Shown here one piece after another: positions 9,951 to 22,003 of a stretch of DNA of 64,000 nucleotides. Each line of letters begins with the position of its first letter. The stretch's first letter is position 1. This DNA comes from Orychophragmus violaceus (taxonomy: Eukaryota > Streptophyta > Magnoliopsida > Brassicales > Brassicaceae). Below the pieces are notes generated by a model that saw nothing but the letters and a program-made list of their open reading frames with translations, was not told the DNA's origin and made no database searches. Made by a program: the position numbers and the translations under genes. Where the stretch lies: assembly GCA_030180135.1 (NCBI GenBank), contig CM058236.1, forward strand, positions 60,043,728 to 60,107,727, in the 5' to 3' direction.

Positions 9951-10457
9951 TAGAAAGTTTTTTCCTTTGCTTCTCTTACTTCTCCAACAAAACTTAGTGT
10001 ATGGATTTTTCCCAAATCAATCCACTAAATTTAAAAACAAATCAAATTTGCCAAATGCAATCGAAAATAAACACAATTCTTTGAGCTTATTCATTGGACA
10101 TGAATATTAGGCCTTATTGCACCTGCGTCCGCCTATATTCCTCGCTCGATTCGGCTTTATGATCGAACGGAAATGAGTCTCTAGTTTCGTCAAGGTTTTA
10201 TGTACACTGCATTTTTTGTACTTCCGCAGAAAACCAAACCGATTTGGATTTAACCTGTTGTAATTGTAGTTTGGAAATGATAAATCTGTTTAGCATTTCA
10301 TTTTCTCAATCACGACATGCTTCATAATCAGTCCTTCAATCTGAAATTCCAAATCAATATATGAATCATTCATCTCACGAATCTTCCATACTTCAAGGGC
10401 AGATTATTGGGATTTAGGGAGTAAAGGAGATCGTGCTTATGAAGTAAAGAAAATGAG
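9951..10457. other. Unassigned sequence between two mobile elements
   Basis: Mixed AT-rich DNA with a short GC-richer patch at about 10110-10200. No start-to-stop frame, splice pattern or repeat I recognise. Confidence 0.4.
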
Positions 10458-10462
10458 TGCTT

Positions 10463-10760
10463 TGTTGTCATAAGCTTGAGATAACTTGAGGATCAAGCTA
10501 AGTATATTTAGGAGTTATCTAAATATACATATTTAGGAAGTTTTCCAAATATATTTAGGAAGATATCTATTAAATTTATGAGTTATCAAAACTAGGGTTT
10601 TAGAGTTATATTTCACTATATAAGGAGGTGCTAAGATGTAGCACAACTTATGAGTTTTATGAGAGATTGAGAGCTTAAGTTTTGAGTGAGTTTCTTAAGC
10701 TAATAAAGAGAGTTATTCTTTATCAATCTTTGAGTTTATAATTCTTCTTTGAGATCAATA
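10463..10760 (+). repeat. 5' LTR of the decayed Copia
   Basis: About 298 bp, from TGTTGTCATAAG to GAGATCAATA, with a TATA-like CACTATATAAGGAGG at about 10614. The canonical CA end is not obvious. Confidence 0.85.
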
Positions 10761-10762
10761 TT

Positions 10763-10774
10763 TGGTATCAGAGC
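10763..10774 (+). other. Primer binding site, initiator tRNA-Met
   Basis: TGGTATCAGAGC is complementary to the 3' end of plant initiator tRNA-Met, the usual primer of plant Copia elements. It starts two bases after the LTR. Confidence 0.85.
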
Positions 10775-10791
10775 TCCAGGAAGAAATCATC

Positions 10792-11770
10792 ATGAGCGAC
10801 ACAAAAGAAGAAGGTGTCGACATGAATAATAAGGAGATCGGACCCTCCTCTATAAAGTGTCCAATGTTGAATTCCTCTAACTACACCGTCTGGTCAATAC
10901 GAATGAAAGTTGCTCTCAAAGTTAACAAGGTTTTGGAAACAATAGAACCAGGGACGAAGGATGAAGAAAAGAATAACATGGTGATTGCTCTATTGTTTCA
11001 ATCGATACCAGAAGCCTTGATTCTACAAGTAGGAGACTTTGACACATCAAAATCAGTATGGGATGCGATCAAAGCGAGACATATTGGAGCAGAAAGGGTT
11101 AAGGAGGCCAAGTTACAAACGTTAATGGCAGAATTTGATAGAATCAAGATGAAAGAGGCTGATACCATCAATGAATTTGTGGGAAAGCTTTAAGAGATCT
11201 CTTCAAAATCCTCAGCCCTTGGGGAAACAATTGAAGAACCAAAACTTGTGAAGAAATTTTTGAAAAGCTTACCACGGAAGAGATATATTCACATTGTTGC
11301 TGCTCTTGAACAAGTTCTTGACCTAAATAATAATGGCTTTGAGGATATCGTCGGACGTCTGAAAGCGTACAAAAAGAGAATCAATGAGGAAGAAGATGAG
11401 CATCATGAAGATCAAGACAAATTGATGTATACAAATACTGATTCTCAAAGCTCATATCATGAGAAATTCGGTGGAAACAGAGGAAGAGGACGAGGGGGTC
11501 GTTACAATTGGAGAGGGAGAGGACGTGGACGCTATGGTAACTACCAGAACGGATCACAAAAGGAGAGAGAGTCTTCTATTACTTGTTATCGATGTGATAA
11601 ATTAGGGCATTACGCATCTAATTACCCCGATAGACTGCTTAAGCTTCAAGAAACTCTTGAGAAGAAGGAAGATGGGACTCATGAGGCCGATGAGTTGATG
11701 GTGCATGAAACTGTATATCTCAACGAGAAGAAGGTAAAGCCAAACAACTTTGAAACTGAGCTAGACACAA
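10792..11770 (+). pseudogene. Copia gag, broken by a stop codon and a damaged zinc knuckle
   Basis: From ATG 10792 the frame shows a plant Copia Gag (NSSNYTVWSIRMKVAL, AKLQTLMAEFDRIKMKE). A TAA at 11191-11193 interrupts it (GKL*EISS); the frame goes on in phase from 11194 through an RG-rich segment (RGRGRGGRYNWRGRGRGRY). The zinc knuckle reads CYRCDKLGHYASNY, so the last Cys of CCHC has become Tyr. Near 11765 the frame shifts into the pol phase. Non-functional. Confidence 0.88.
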
Positions 11771-11774
11771 AAAA

Positions 11775-14700
11775 TTGTGGTATCTTGACAATGGTGCAAG
11801 CAACCATATGAGTGGAAATCGTGAATTCTTCATTAACCTTGATGAAACAGTTACTGGTTTGGTAAGATTTGGAGATGACTCGCGTATCGACATAAAAGGA
11901 AAAGGTGCAATTGGATTTGTATTTGAGAACGGGGAAATGAAAGTTCTGAACAATGTGTATTACATACTGTATCTAAAGAGCAATATAGTGAGTCTTGGAC
12001 AAGCCACTGAAGTAGGATGCGAAGTACGAATGAAAGAAGATATGTTGAGGATATACGATCGTTGGGATCGATTGCTGATAAGGACGAATAGGTCAAAGAA
12101 CCGACTGTATAAAGTCGTTCTTGATGTTGAAATCATCAGTTGTTTGCAGATAACTTCTTCGAGTGAATCAACTAAGTGGCACGCACGATTAGGTCATATT
12201 AGCTCTGAAACAATGAAGATGATGATCGCAAAAGAGTTTGTGAGTGGCATACCAAACATCATGGTGGAGAAAGAAACATGTGTACCATGTTTGCTTGGCA
12301 AGCAAACAAGACAATATTTTCCCAAGACAAGTTCATACCAAGCTACTCAAGCCCTTGAGCTCATTCATGGAGATCTTTGCGGTCCCATTACACCATCGAC
12401 CCCAGCTCATAAAAAGTATGTATTTGTCCTCATCGACGATTATTCCAGATACATGTGGACAATCCTCTTGAAAGAGAAAAGTGAAGCCTTTGATAAATTC
12501 AAAAAGTTCAAGGAACTTGTTGAACAAGAAACAAGAGCTATGATCAAAACGTTCAGAACAGATCGAGGAGGAGAATTCGTATCCCATGAATTTCAAAACT
12601 TTTGTGACAAGGTGGGAATCAAGAGGCATTTAACGGCACCATATTCCCCTCAGCAGAATGGGGTAGTCGAGAGACGTAATCAAACGTTATTGGAGATGAC
12701 CCGATCCATCTTGAAACATATGAGTTTACCTAACTACCTTTGGGGAGAAGCTGTTAGACACTCTACCTACCTGATCAATAGAGTGGGAACAAGAACATTG
12801 ATAAATAAGACTCCATACGAAGCTCTTAAAAGTAAGAAACCAAACCTTGAACATCTAAGAGTTTTTGGATGTCTTAGCTATGTTAAAACAGAAGATCTCG
12901 GAAGAAGGAAACTCGACGATCGATCAAAAATATTGGTACATCTAGGTACAGAACCTGGCTCTAAGGCGTACCGTCTTCTTGATCCTACCACAAAAAGGAT
13001 ATGTGTATCTAGAGATGTAGTTTTTGATGAAAATAAGAGCTGGTCTTGGAATGGAAAAGATAAAGGAACAGCTAATGATTCTGGAACATTCATTGTTAGT
13101 AGCATAGAGATACAAGGAATGAATGATATTACTGAAGGAGCAGAGGAAATTGTATCTCCTCAAGGAGAAGAAGACAACAACACTTTGAACGAAGATGGAG
13201 ACGATGGAACTATTAGTGAAGAAGAAGAAATTAATGAGGGTGAACTTGAGCAGACACAATTGCTAAGGAGATTAACCAGACCAAGAGTAAAACCGGCATA
13301 CTTGAACGATTATGTTCTGCTCGCAGAAACAGAGTGTGAAAGGCTTTTTAACAGTAATCAATGAGGAACCGTGGGACTTCTCTGAAGCTAGTGAAAGCAG
13401 TGTATGGGTAGAAGCTTGTGAAGATGAACTGCGATCGATTGAGAAAAATAAAACATGGAATCTTGTTCATCTTCCTATAGGAGTCAAACCAATCGGTTTG
13501 AAGTGGGTTTTCAAGATCAAACGCAACTCCGATGGAAGTATCAATAAACATAAAGCTCGCCTAGTGGCGAAAGGGTATGTTCAGAAGCATGGCATTGATT
13601 ATGATGAAGTGTTTGCTCCTGTAGCACGGATAGAAACCGTCCGGTTTATTATTGCTTTGGCAGCTTCAAACAGTTGGGAAATTCATCATTTAGATGTGAA
13701 GACAGCGTTCTTGCATGGTGAACTCAAAGAAGATGTCTATGTTACTCAACCAGAAGGATTTGTGGTTCTAGGAAGTGAAAACAAGGTCTATAAGTTAGAA
13801 AACGCCCTTTACGGTTTGAAACAAGCACCAAGAGCTTGGAATGCTAAGCTAAACAAGATTCTCAAGGAGCTGAAATTTCATAGTTGCCCTAGAGAACCCT
13901 CACTGTATCAAAGGTGAGATGAAGAAAACATTCTTGTGGTAGCCGTACACGTAGGTGATCTACTTGTGACAGGATCCTTGTTGAAATAAATTCTTGAGTT
14001 CAAAAAGGAAATGGCAACCACGTTTGAGATGAGTGACCTTGGTAAACTGATGTATTACCTTGGGATTGAAGTGCAACAACAAAAGGATGGTATTAGCTTA
14101 AAACAAGAAAGATATGCTCAAAAGATACTAGTAGAAGCAGGGATGGACAGCTGCAACTTGTCCCATGTGCCGATGGATTTGAATTTGAAACTATCCAAAT
14201 CGGAAAACGAGAAGAGTATCGATGAAAAGTCTTATAGAAGAAGCATTGGTTGCCTTCGATACCTACTTCACACACGTCCAGACTTGTCATACAGTGTTGG
14301 AGTATTAAGCAGATACATGGAAGATGCTAAGGAATCACATGGGGCAGCGTTAAAACAGGTGTTGAGATACTTGCGTGGAACTATATCTCTTGGCCTCTTG
14401 TTCAAACATTCGGATGAGATAGGTTTGGTAGGCTATAGTGATAGTTCACATAATGTTGATGTAGATGATGGGAAAAGCACAACATGCCATATATTTTATC
14501 TTGAGGAATGTCCTATCACTTGGTGTTCACAAAAGCAAGAGACCGTGGCATTGTCATCATGTGAAGCTGAATTCATGGGTGCTACAGAGGCTGTTAAGCA
14601 AGCAATTTGGCTTCAGGATCTTCTAAGTGAAGTCATTGGTCGATCCAACAAGAAAGTAATAATGCGGGTGATACGATCAGGTTTTAATCCCTAGATCTAC

Positions 14701-16100
14701 ACTGCAAGTGCACAGACGTGAACTAGTAGTATATAGGGTATCGAATTCACAGAGACTCAAGATTCTTGCGATAGATTGTAGAACATCGAATTAAGCTAGA
14801 GGAAACAGTAGTGAAAGCAGTAAATCAGAACAGAAAAGTAAATCATGTGGTTTGTAAGCAATCAGACGAAGCGTTAGGTCAAGGGAGTTCTCAGGAAATC
14901 AGGAACATAGGCTAATCAATCAATCGGGATCTAATTAAGAACTGTTCTAGAACTAGAATCACAGAATTATAACAGACCAACTTTCGTTGCGAATATTATC
15001 TATGTCTAACAACCTAGCAAGCCAACTTTCGTTGTGAATCCTAGAGTTCTAAACAAGCATTAATCTCAGGTTCTTTCGTTCACAATTCTCGTAAGCCAAA
15101 TTTCTTTGCGAATAGTCAAATTGCTCATCTAAGTTCTTTCTAGTTAATTAATCAACTTTCGTTGCAGAAATCAACCTAACATCATTAATCTAAGTGGCCA
15201 ATTCAGATCTAGCAGTAAGAACGACCGTAGATGAAGAAGTAGAAAGATATGAATCCCTACAGATTGATCAACCTATAATTCTATGAAATCTCCTGTGAGA
15301 ATCCCTAAACCTAACTGGTAAACTACTCAGACATGGCAATTGAAGCAAAAGACATGATGAATAGAAAACCAAATATAATAAAAGATAAACAAAGAATATG
15401 AGTTCCAAATCTCTCTCTCTGAATGTAAAATAAAGCGTAAGTAAAGCGTAGCCTAAACAAGTGGCTAAAAACCCTAATATAATGATCTTAACTCGGCTGG
15501 AGCTTCTTTTTAATTATGAGAAACTTCTGGGCCAAAGTGCAATTTCCAAAATTCTTCATTAACTCACGAGATGTGTCTGTCACGACCTTGTGTCGATCGA
15601 TGCACATATTGTGTCGATCGACACAGATGTCTTATATGAGCAGTGACTTCTTTTTCTCGGGTAAATGCCCAAAAATGCTCTAGAATGCGCCATAATGTCT
15701 AATTCAGCTCCAAATGTGTCTGGACCTGTAAAAACACATAAAAGGACTCCAAAGGACTCTAAAAGACTCGATAAGAAGACATATACCATGGTTAAAAGTC
15801 CTAAAAACCATGATATATCAACGGGTTGACAACAAGTCCGCCATTGCACTCACTAAGAATCCCGTATTCCATGGACGTAGCAAGCACATTCACACTAGAT
15901 ATCACTTTATAAGAGAATGTGTGGAGAATGAACAAGTGGAGGTTGAATATGTTCCTGGAAATGAACAGAAGGCAGACTTACTAACCAAGGCGTTAGGAAG
16001 AATCAAATTTAAGGAAATGAGAGATTTCATTGGAATACAAGATGTTGGAAAAGACAATCTCAAGCTTAAGGGGGAGAATGTTGTCATAAGCTTGAGATAA
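11775..16100 (+). pseudogene. Copia pol, multiply disabled and split by a solo LTR
   Basis: Protease (WYLDNGASNHM), integrase (WHARLGH, HGDLCGP, RTDRGGEF, NGVVERRNQT) and a complete linker are readable to about 13345, where a T-run indel shifts the frame. Reverse transcriptase continues in the new phase (KPIGLKWVFKIK, HKARLVAKGY), meets TGA at 13915-13917 and TAA at 13987-13989, and the catalytic box has decayed from YVDD to HVGD. RT end and RNase H (YSDSSHN, CEAEFMGA) run to about 14668; the solo LTR then intervenes and the last RNase H segment (VDNKSAIALTKNPV to KADLLTKALGR) resumes at about 15822. No activity expected. Confidence 0.9.
14669..15820 (-). mobile_element. Solo LTR of the gag-only gypsy family
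   Basis: On the minus strand this 1152-bp block begins TGATATATCATGG and ends CGTATCA, the same ends as the LTRs at 41284, 44404, 49858 and 53365. It shares their CTCTGTG-GAATTCGATACCC end region, the repeated CAACTTTCGTTGCGAA-like elements and a TCGATCGA pair (15593-15600 and 15614-15621). The flanks GCGGG (14664-14668) and ACGGG (15821-15825) are a target duplication with one change, and removing the insertion restores the RNase H reading frame. LTR-LTR recombination after insertion explains the missing interior. Confidence 0.9.
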
Positions 16101-16346
16101 CTTGAGGATCAAGCTAAGTATATTTTTTTAGGAAGTTTTCCAAATAAATTTAGGAAGATATCTATTAAATTAAGGAGTTATCAAAACTAGAGTTTTAGAG
16201 TTATATTTCCCTATATAAGGAGGTGCTAAGATGTAGCACAACTTATGAGAGATTGAGAGCTTAAGTTTTGAGTGAGTTTCTTAAGCTAATAAAGAGAGTT
16301 ATTCTTTATCAATCTTTGAATTTATAATTCTTCTTTGAGATCAATA
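16079..16346 (+). repeat. 3' LTR of the decayed Copia
   Basis: Matches the 5' LTR but lacks about 20 bp near its start and a short GTTTTAT block. Preceded by the polypurine tract AAGGGGGAGAA (16068-16078). Confidence 0.85.
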
Positions 16347-17040
16347 CACATGAATTGTTTTTAAATTTCCCTATCTTCGAAACGTTTTCGGTACGGGACC
16401 GCATACGGTTAGAAGTATCCGTGCATAATAGTGTATCACAATGTTGACCTTTCTTACATTTTCTTACCTTTGTAAACATATTTATTATCGCCTCTTCTAC
16501 GTGCTCTTGAACATCATATCAATGCAGTTGCTACATAAAAAAAAAAAACCTGAAAACATTTGACACCATCACAAAACAAATATAACAGTCATTAGACACT
16601 AATATTCTCATATAGATTTATTTCGAGAATGAATACGAAAAGCAATATTTCCAATCATACATTACCCACTCAAACCAAATAAAAGAAAACAACTTATTCT
16701 CCCATTTCCTACTGTCCATGTTAGCAAATTCGCCATTCCACAACTTAAACTTCCTTTCTCTAATAGCCAATCGTATAAATTCTTGATCTGGAATGGATAT
16801 TCTGTTTAAGTACCAGTGATGAATACCACAATCTAACCAGCAATGAAAACATGATTACACAGATTTGAGAAAGGGAGTTCTGTCTATACCACAATCTAGG
16901 ATCATTAAACTCGATTCTTTTTTCCATGCCAACAAAACATTAGCCAAATTACAATAAGGAAGAACCATTTTATTCATAAACTTAGCATAATCCATGCTTA
17001 CATAAGGGAATTTAGTTTTTTATTATCTTTATTTTTAATA
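16347..17040. other. Intergenic DNA, no gene seen
   Basis: AT-rich with a poly-A tract at about 16538. It probably includes the 3' flank of the minus-strand gene that ends at 17084. No other signal found. Confidence 0.4.
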
Positions 17041-17083
17041 ATAGAAACCTGTTGATGATCTTAAAGTCTCCACTGCGTTAAAT

Positions 17084-17955
17084 CTATTCACGCCCTTTGT
17101 ATTTTGGATTCGGTTTTGGCACTCGGTTAGGACGCTGGTTAAGCAATTGTCCACTTGCAGCTGCCTCATTTGGATCTTTGAGGTCTTCCTGCAATGCCAA
17201 GCCAAGCATAGCCTTTTCCAACTTAACATTTTCTCCACTTAAGGCCATTTCATCGATTTCCCCAACCTCCTTTACTCCATCATTTGATAAATCTCTCAAT
17301 CCCTGCAGAGATAAGAAGAAAGAAATATGTGGAACCAACAGAAAAAAACATGTAAATTCTCGAACGTGAAAATTATATACCATAATCAATTCTTCTTGTG
17401 CTTATTGTATCGTATCCTCCAATTCCTCCATCTCTTCATTCATTTCCTTAATGACTTTCTTCAGCTCTTTATTCATTTCCTTCGTCACTTTCTTCATCTC
17501 TTCATTCATGAATTTCTTCATCTCTTCATTTATTTCCTTCCTCACTTTCTTCAACTCTTCATTCATGACTTTCTTCAGCTCTTCATTCATTTCCTTCGTT
17601 ACTTTCTTCAGCTCTTCATTCATGACTTTTTCAGCTCTTCATTCATTTCCTTCGTCATTTTCTTCAGCTCTTCATTCATGACTTTCTTTAGCTCTTCATT
17701 CATTTCCTTCGTCACTTTCTTCATCTCTTCATTCATGACTTTCCTCATCTCTTCATTCATTTCCTTCATCACTTTCTTCAGCTCTTCATTCTTCTCTTTC
17801 AAATCTTTCTTCAGCTCTTCCTTCATCTCTTTCAAATCATTCTCCATCTGTGCAATCATTTCCTTCGATATCTTCTTTTTCTCTTTCTCCATCTCCATTT
17901 TTTTTTTTGTTGGGTTGCTTTTTTCTTCCGACTTCTGTTTGGTTTCCAAGCTTTA
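17084..17955 (-). pseudogene. Coiled-coil repeat protein gene, two exons, frameshifted
   Basis: Read on the minus strand, exon 1 (about 17955-17363) encodes a Lys/Glu-rich protein with tandem units EELKKVTKEMN (11 residues) and EELKKVMN (8 residues), a long charged coiled coil. Exon 2 (17304-17084, GLRDLSNDG to KYKGRE, stop) joins through an intron with donor ATG/GTATAT and acceptor CTCTGCAG. Two lesions are visible: a one-base deletion near 17630, where other units read CTTTCTTCAG and this one CTTTTTCAG, and an in-frame TAA at 17402-17404 in place of a likely CAA. The 5' end has no good ATG; an acceptor-like TTTAAAG at about 17952 suggests a further upstream exon. I do not recognise the protein. 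The exon 2 tail is acidic then Pro/Asn/Lys-rich. A sequencing error in the repeats could mimic the frameshift. Confidence 0.6.
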
Positions 17956-18359
17956 AAGTAAATTTTTGATATGGAACTCTGCATGCACGAATAAATATTT
18001 TATCTGAGTCGTGTCCTTTTAGATTTTAAGATTTCATAATGATTAGTTTTGTTTTCCAATTTATTGGAACTCTGCATGTATATTAAAAGCGAGAGTGATA
18101 AGAATTTGTATCGTTTTGGATTTAAAATTTACTACTAACAACTAGTTTTCTTTTCCAATTAATTCCTTTACCGACTATTTGGTTAAACTTTTCTTATGCT
18201 TTAGGTTTGAGAGTCTTATAACATTGTATTCTCTCTCTATTAGACGTTTTACTTATAAGGTTTTTTTTTCCTCCAAACTATATTTCATATATGTAAATCA
18301 AATAAAAGAAATCGTGAGATACAAAAGAGATTACAATTGTAATAAAAGGATAGAATATG

Positions 18360-18648
18360 AAAGAGAAATTATGTAGTATGGTCCGTGTTGCAAGGAGATG
18401 AGCAGAGTTATTGTGTTGTCTTGGAATCCAAGTAAACTTCACTTCATCAAAAAATTTCATCCAATGCCATAATTCTTGAATGTAGTTGGGCACTCCAAAG
18501 TCCTTAATCTTTTTAGAACAAGAATAAATAATTGTTGGCAGTCTCCTTCAAAGATAATTCTCCTTATTCCTTTGATCCAACAGGCTTGCATGGCTATTAA
18601 TAAAGGAAAACAGATTAAAAAACAGAGAAGATGGCAAACAGACACCAA
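18360..18648 (-). pseudogene. RNase H-like (RVT_3) domain fragment
   Basis: Two minus-strand pieces in different phases join into the end of a plant RNase H-like domain: AMQACWIKGIRRIIFEGDCQQL (18600 region) then IQELWHWMKFF and FTWIPRQHNNSAHLLAT (about 18490-18370). The Asp in FEGD and the NN-AH-LA motif are typical of the RVT_3 domain found at the end of plant LINE polyproteins and in stand-alone copies. It is a relic without start or other domains. Confidence 0.7.
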
Positions 18649-19004
18649 AACAAGAAGGCTAGTTGGTCTGTTGATTAGTCATACGGTGGAGAAATTAATG
18701 ACTTTGACCAAAAAAGCTTTTTAGTTAATTACTCAAATAAAATAAATCAAAAAGATTGCATAGATATGTGAGAAATTCTAATTAAAAAAAAAACCTTAAA
18801 CTTTTAATATAATGGGAAACAATAAGTTTTTTTTTTATTTTTATAAAATGTTAAATTTTATATCACTTTAATTTTTATAATAATTATAAAGATACAACGA
18901 AGAAAACAAATTAACCAAAAGTAAAACTAACATTCTAAACAACAACAAAAATACAACAAGCTCACACAACAGAAATAGAAAACATTAAAAGAGTTGCCGG
19001 ATTT

Positions 19005-20245
19005 TTTTAGCACAAAACGAAGCATGACGAAAAGCAGCAATTACATGCCAAAGCGCAGATCTCTCCGTTGTTGAATAGTTCAAAAGAACTCCAATCCCAT
19101 CTTAGTTTTCCCGAGTATCTTCTATAGCAAAAATACCTACAACTTTTCTGAAGACTAACATGATCTCTGGTACCAATAAACGAACCACCTAGTAACCAAC
19201 GACATGAGAGATTATATGGGTAGGTGTATAAGTCTCCTCCGACCGCCAATCCCAGGATCACTAGAACTTCCTCGAGAACCATCTCTCACAGAGACCATAT
19301 AGCCATAAAATCAGAACTGGCACCTCTATTTAACGCCCACAACGCTCTTCATCACCACTGAATCTCTGCCGGAGCCATCTCTTACCGAAACCAAATACAT
19401 GATCATGAAAACTGTTGAACCTAAGTAAAAAACGAAAATAACTACGAGCCACACCGGTGACTAAGACGTCGACATAATGTTTCTGCCAATAAGAAAAACA
19501 TCCGCCGGGACACCTACCTTACGTCACCTATAAGAAACACCGCCGAAGAGCGAGAAACCATCCACATACCACACCGAGAATTATTAAGGAGGAAGACCGC
19601 TCAAACTAATCATCGGATCTGGAGACCCATCCCAAAGGAATCCAAGAAACACCGCCTACCAGATCTAGAAGAACCATCACATAGCACACCCAAGTAGATC
19701 TGGTAGAAAAGAGAGACAAGACCACCAACAGCTACAACACCACCTTGGACCACAAAACTCACTTGAGCCACGGTACAATACAACATAGACGAGGAGATTG
19801 AGACGTGGGGAGAAGAGATCTCGAACTGACAGAGACCAATCGCCGGTGACTGTTATCCTCGAGCCGGAGATAAACACCATACAGCCTCCATAACACATTC
19901 ACCAGCCACTAAAAAACTTCGAGCTCCACCATGTCCGGAATGACACCGACACCTTCCAAAACAGAGATACCAATCCACCTCACGAAGAAAGTGAGCTAAC
20001 GCCAGAAGTAATAGGTCGCGACGAAACTAAAGCAAAGAGGAAAGTCTTCTCACAACGCTAGAGAGGTAAACGAGATGTGATATATATGGAAGAAGTGATG
20101 GTTCTTGTGCCAGAGATAAGGGTTTTGCGTATGTTAGCCACACCCTTTCTTTTTCTAGAGACGTATTTTTCTCGTATTTCTCTATTTTGCCTCTTAAATA
20201 GAGGAACTCTGAAAATATAGGAGATTTCATCTGCAATGTATTTTT
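19005..20245 (-). mobile_element. Second Sadhu-like retroposon relic
   Basis: GC-richer block in AT-rich surroundings. On the minus strand it has a leader-like start near 20230, a G/T-rich body with phrases such as CTCCGGCTCGAGGATAAC, and an AT-rich, T-poor end near 19000-18830. No frame longer than 91 codons and none with a known domain. It is similar in style to 8590-9930. Family name tentative. Confidence 0.35.
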
Positions 20246-20392
20246 CTATTTTTATTTAAATTAATATTCTCTACAATATTATTTTTTATTTTATTTCAGT
20301 ATATGTACATTTTCTTTATAAAATTACAAATTAAACCATTTGTTTTTTTCTATAATTTTCTCTTGTTTAAAAATTCTTTAGATGTTGTATAC

Positions 20393-20455
20393 GCGGTTGA
20401 CATGGGCCTAGCGCCTAGCGAAAAAATTAGGACTAAGCGGGATTAATAGGGGATT
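20393..20455. repeat. Dispersed repeat with CGCCTAGCGCC core, copy 1
   Basis: GCCTAGCGCCTAGCG here is the reverse complement of CTAGGCGCTAGGCG at 33420-33440. A GC-rich core in AT-rich flanks marks a dispersed plant repeat whose full extent I cannot define. Confidence 0.5.
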
Positions 20456-21970
20456 AGTTTTATGAAATCTTTTATGTATATCAATATTTATTATTTATGG
20501 AGAGAAATACAAAATATTTGAGCCCACATTAACGACAAACACGCTCCCTTTTCATGTTCACACCTGAGTTCGCGGCCTCTCCATGCATATTTTTTCATAT
20601 TTTCTTACATGAACGTGTAAATTAATAAACTACCTTTGTCTTTATCATTCAACCTCTGCAAACCCTAGCCGCCGACTCCATCTTTTTCTCAAGATTATTG
20701 TATTTTCATCATTTCTTCACATTCTTTTGTTATTTCAATTAATACAAGAGGGATTTAAGAAGAAACTATAGATTCAAAGCTTGAAATCGAAAAACAACAA
20801 AAAAAAATTAAAACCCGATTTTCTTCCACGATTTTTTCAAATCGCGGCAGCCGATCTCCGCCGAGCGCATTTCCGGCAAACAATCGGCCGCCTAGAACGA
20901 TTATTAGAACATGGATTTTTCTATAAAATTATCAATCCAAAATTATAAAATTGGCTAAATATTTATTCTTAAAGTTAATCATTCTATCAATAGTAATAAA
21001 ACTATAAAATTTTAGAAAACAAATTATAATTAATACTTTTTAGTTATATTTATATTAAAAAATTAAATTCCAAATAAAACAGTTGAACTTTAAAATAAAG
21101 GCAGTTATAATTATAAACATTCAAAATTTAAAATTTATTATGCAAATAAAAATATTTATTTTTATTTTAGAGGAAAAATAGAAATTTTCTATCTGAACCG
21201 ATCGGGCACTTTGGTTAGAGTTTGTTTACTCCGGGTACAAAATATTTAAACCAATAGGTTATATCAGGTATGTTATGAGTACTTTAGTTATATTATGGTT
21301 ATTTCAGGTCTAAAATACATGAAGTACCCAAAACTCGATTTTTTGGATATATACCAGTTCTTAAAGTCTAATAGTCACCCACCCGAACCAGAAAATACTG
21401 AACCGAATCCATCTCGAAAATCTAAAATACTCTAATGGGTTCTATAGGCCAAAACCGAAAGATCCGATATCTAAAAAAGCTCGACCGAAACCCTAATGGG
21501 TATCCGAAAGCCCAAGACTAATGAATACAAAATAATGAACATGTTTCAGGTTTGTTTGCGTTTGAATTTCTTAAATCTCTTTTGCTTTAGACATCAAACT
21601 TCATGATGTTCAACTGATAGTTACCGCATAACTCAATAAGAGATAACTAGTTGAATACTTTGTAGAGCTAGATCAATGACTTCACTATACGTTATCATTT
21701 TTAAGTACCTAAACTCGGGTTATCTCATTATTATAATCTCCACCATATGGGTTTAACATAAAGTAGACAAGAGGGGAACTATTGTTCTAATAATACTTTT
21801 GTAACTTAAAAATGGTCATTTAATATAATTTTATTGTAAATCGCTCTGACCTTATCTTTAAAATAAAATAAAATATAATTTTAAGAAAATAGATAAAATA
21901 ATAAAGTAAATAATAATTATTTTAATTTTTTACTGAGGGTTTTCTTAACCACTGAACGGCGTTTTTTCTA
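20456..21970. other. Intergenic DNA with degenerate repeats
   Basis: Includes a short GC-richer patch (20650-20910, with CAAACCCTAGCCGCC as in a plant 5' UTR) and a degenerate ACCCGAACC-type repeat (about 21190-21520). No coding frame supported. The last 60 bases may be the IAA10-like promoter. Confidence 0.4.
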
Positions 21971-22003
21971 CGTTATTTATTCCATGTTGATTGATGTGGG
22001 ATA

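Larger units (their letters stand above)
10463..16346 (+). mobile_element. Decayed Ty1/Copia element carrying a nested solo LTR
   Basis: LTRs begin TGTTGTCATAAG at 10463 and 16079. The 5' LTR (298 bp) is followed by the initiator-Met primer site TGGTATCAGAGC (10763-10774), and the 3' LTR (about 268 bp) is preceded by AAGGGGGAGAA. Gag and Pol frames carry at least three stop codons and two frameshifts, and a gypsy solo LTR (14669-15820) splits RNase H. The 3' LTR lacks two blocks present in the 5' LTR. I find no matching target duplication (left TGCTT, right CACAT or CATGA), so one end may have been rearranged. Clearly older than the element at 1443. Confidence 0.92.

Noticed and set aside
10458..16351. 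Target duplication for the decayed Copia
   Set aside because: Left TGCTT and right CACAT or CATGA do not match, so none is claimed.
17327..17956. Plus-strand 209-codon frame rich in Phe and Ser
   Set aside because: It is the antisense of the Lys/Glu coiled-coil repeats, whose exon structure is on the minus strand.
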